A DNA stretch of 5,317 nucleotides from Desulfobulbaceae bacterium (lineage in GTDB: Bacteria; Desulfobacterota; Desulfobulbia; Desulfobulbales; Desulfocapsaceae): positions 1 to 5,317 of the forward strand of contig JAUVON010000215.1 in the NCBI GenBank assembly GCA_030599175.1. Reading direction: 5' to 3'. The position numbers and the translations under genes were made by a program. The notes under the pieces were generated by a model. The model was not told the DNA's origin. It searched no databases and was given only the letters and a program-made list of their open reading frames with translations. Of this stretch, positions 4,722 to 5,317 are shown piece by piece; the first letter of the stretch is position 1, and the number at the start of each line of letters is the position of its first letter.

Positions 4722-5317
4722 GTCATGTCCTCCTCTAATATGTTGACTTGCAACAGTAATCCGTCCTGGGATATCACCTGAACCTTTTGGCCCTTCTTCA
4801 CCGGTGTCGGGGAGAGTGCCCGCCAGGATTCACCGAGCACCCATATCCGGCCCTCGTCGGTAAAGTCGGCTATGGCTTCGCCGATACTTCCGACCATTAC
4901 CTCTGCACCGGTTCGTACTTTTTTTCTGCTGATAGTAAATAGCCTGCTCATCACCCACAGGATGAAAGCTGCAGAGGCAAGAGCTGTACCGCCGATCAGG
5001 TAGATAGAGATGCGCATGCTTTCTTCATCCATCAGGATGATAGAGCCAACCACAAAAGAAACAATACCGCCAACCCCCAAGGCACCGAAACTAGGAGCAA
5101 AGGCTTCTGCCGCCATGAAGGCAATGCCAAGGAAGATCAGGGCCAGCCCGGCATAATTGATCGATAAAATCTGAAAGGCATACAGAGCCAGGAGCAGGCA
5201 GATGCCCCCCACCACGCCCGGTAGGACAAAACCAGGGTTAGCCAGTTCGTATATAAGGCCATAGATGCCAAGAAGCATCAGCATATAGGCAACATTGGGA
5301 TCAGTGACAACGGCCAG
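4718..5317 (-). CDS. NfeD-family membrane protein, partial (N-terminus beyond the window)
   Basis: The 199 visible residues run open to the right edge. The codons before the internal Met at 5284 continue the frame ([11 protein letters not shown]) and match the usual lead-in to the NfeD membrane region, so the Met is not the start. Several hydrophobic helices follow, with the family motif [19 protein letters not shown]. Segments through [20 protein letters not shown] and a last helix near ILWVMSRLF come next, then a C-terminal OB-fold (about 135-199) with [10 protein letters not shown] and [12 protein letters not shown]. In long NfeD proteins a ClpP-like serine protease domain precedes this membrane region; here it would lie outside the window, so its presence is inferred. 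It overlaps slipin by 4 bp, and the pair is the conserved NfeD-slipin operon linked to membrane protein quality control. Confidence 0.93.
   Translation of the reverse strand: MAVVTDPNVAYMLMLLGIYGLIYELANPGFVLPGVVGGICLLLALYAFQILSINYAGLALIFLGIAFMAAEAFAPSFGALGVGGIVSFVVGSIILMDEESMRISIYLIGGTALASAAFILWVMSRLFTISRKKVRTGAEVMVGSIGEAIADFTDEGRIWVLGESWRALSPTPVKKGQKVQVISQDGLLLQVNILEEDMT
4729..4735 (-). promoter_or_regulatory. Slipin ribosome binding site inside the nfeD 3' end
   Basis: GAGGAGG on the minus strand lies 7 nt before the slipin ATG at 4721, within the last codons of the NfeD gene. Together with the ATGA overlap it shows coupled translation and confirms the chosen slipin start. Confidence 0.75.

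Overview
The window looks like an accessory-flavoured stretch of a Gram-negative, probably anaerobic bacterial chromosome. A Desulfobacterota (former Deltaproteobacteria) host is my best guess. It rests on three things: a likely selenocysteine-containing redox protein of the C_GCAxxG_C_C family, a c-di-GMP-I (GEMM-I) riboswitch resembling those of Geobacter and relatives, and a NfeD/slipin pair. No rRNA or taxon marker is present, so this is inference.

Layout. Positions 42-234 hold a short element with no gene. Its ~53-bp inverted ends look like IS21-family termini, and a second long stem-loop sits between them. Next, on the minus strand (273-1151), is an alpha/beta hydrolase of the acyl-CoA thioesterase/BAAT C-terminal type. 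It keeps the Asp and His of the triad but has Ile where the Ser/Cys nucleophile should be. On the plus strand, 1368-1811 encodes a 147-residue C_GCAxxG_C_C protein that an ordinary gene caller would start at 1437. The true start is an ATG at 1368 with a good Shine-Dalgarno. An in-frame TGA at 1413-1415 falls exactly on the first of the family's four conserved cysteines, and a hairpin fitting a bacterial SECIS follows it. This is the most interesting item in the window.

About 400 bp without a recognisable gene follow. Then comes a sigma70-type promoter (2190-2219), a c-di-GMP-I riboswitch aptamer (about 2247-2316) and an overlapping intrinsic terminator (2305-2342). After a ~228-nt leader comes a universal stress protein (2571-3062). 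A BCAM0308-family zinc-ribbon protein (3173-3655) lies in the same direction.

The right part is a minus-strand operon. A NfeD-family membrane protein (4718 to the window edge, N-terminus missing) overlaps by 4 bp a slipin/stomatin-like SPFH protein (3963-4721). This is the classic NfeD-slipin membrane quality-control or microdomain pair. The plus-strand stress genes and the minus-strand membrane operon converge on a ~300-bp intergenic region.

How it fits together: the right half is themed on stress and membrane maintenance. Universal stress protein output may be tied to c-di-GMP by the riboswitch, although the long leader leaves room for another promoter. The left half has been touched by mobile DNA and carries a hydrolase of doubtful activity next to the putative selenoprotein. 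Two genes in the window (slipin and NfeD) end at TGA, so TGA is a normal stop here and its use in the redox gene would be local recoding.
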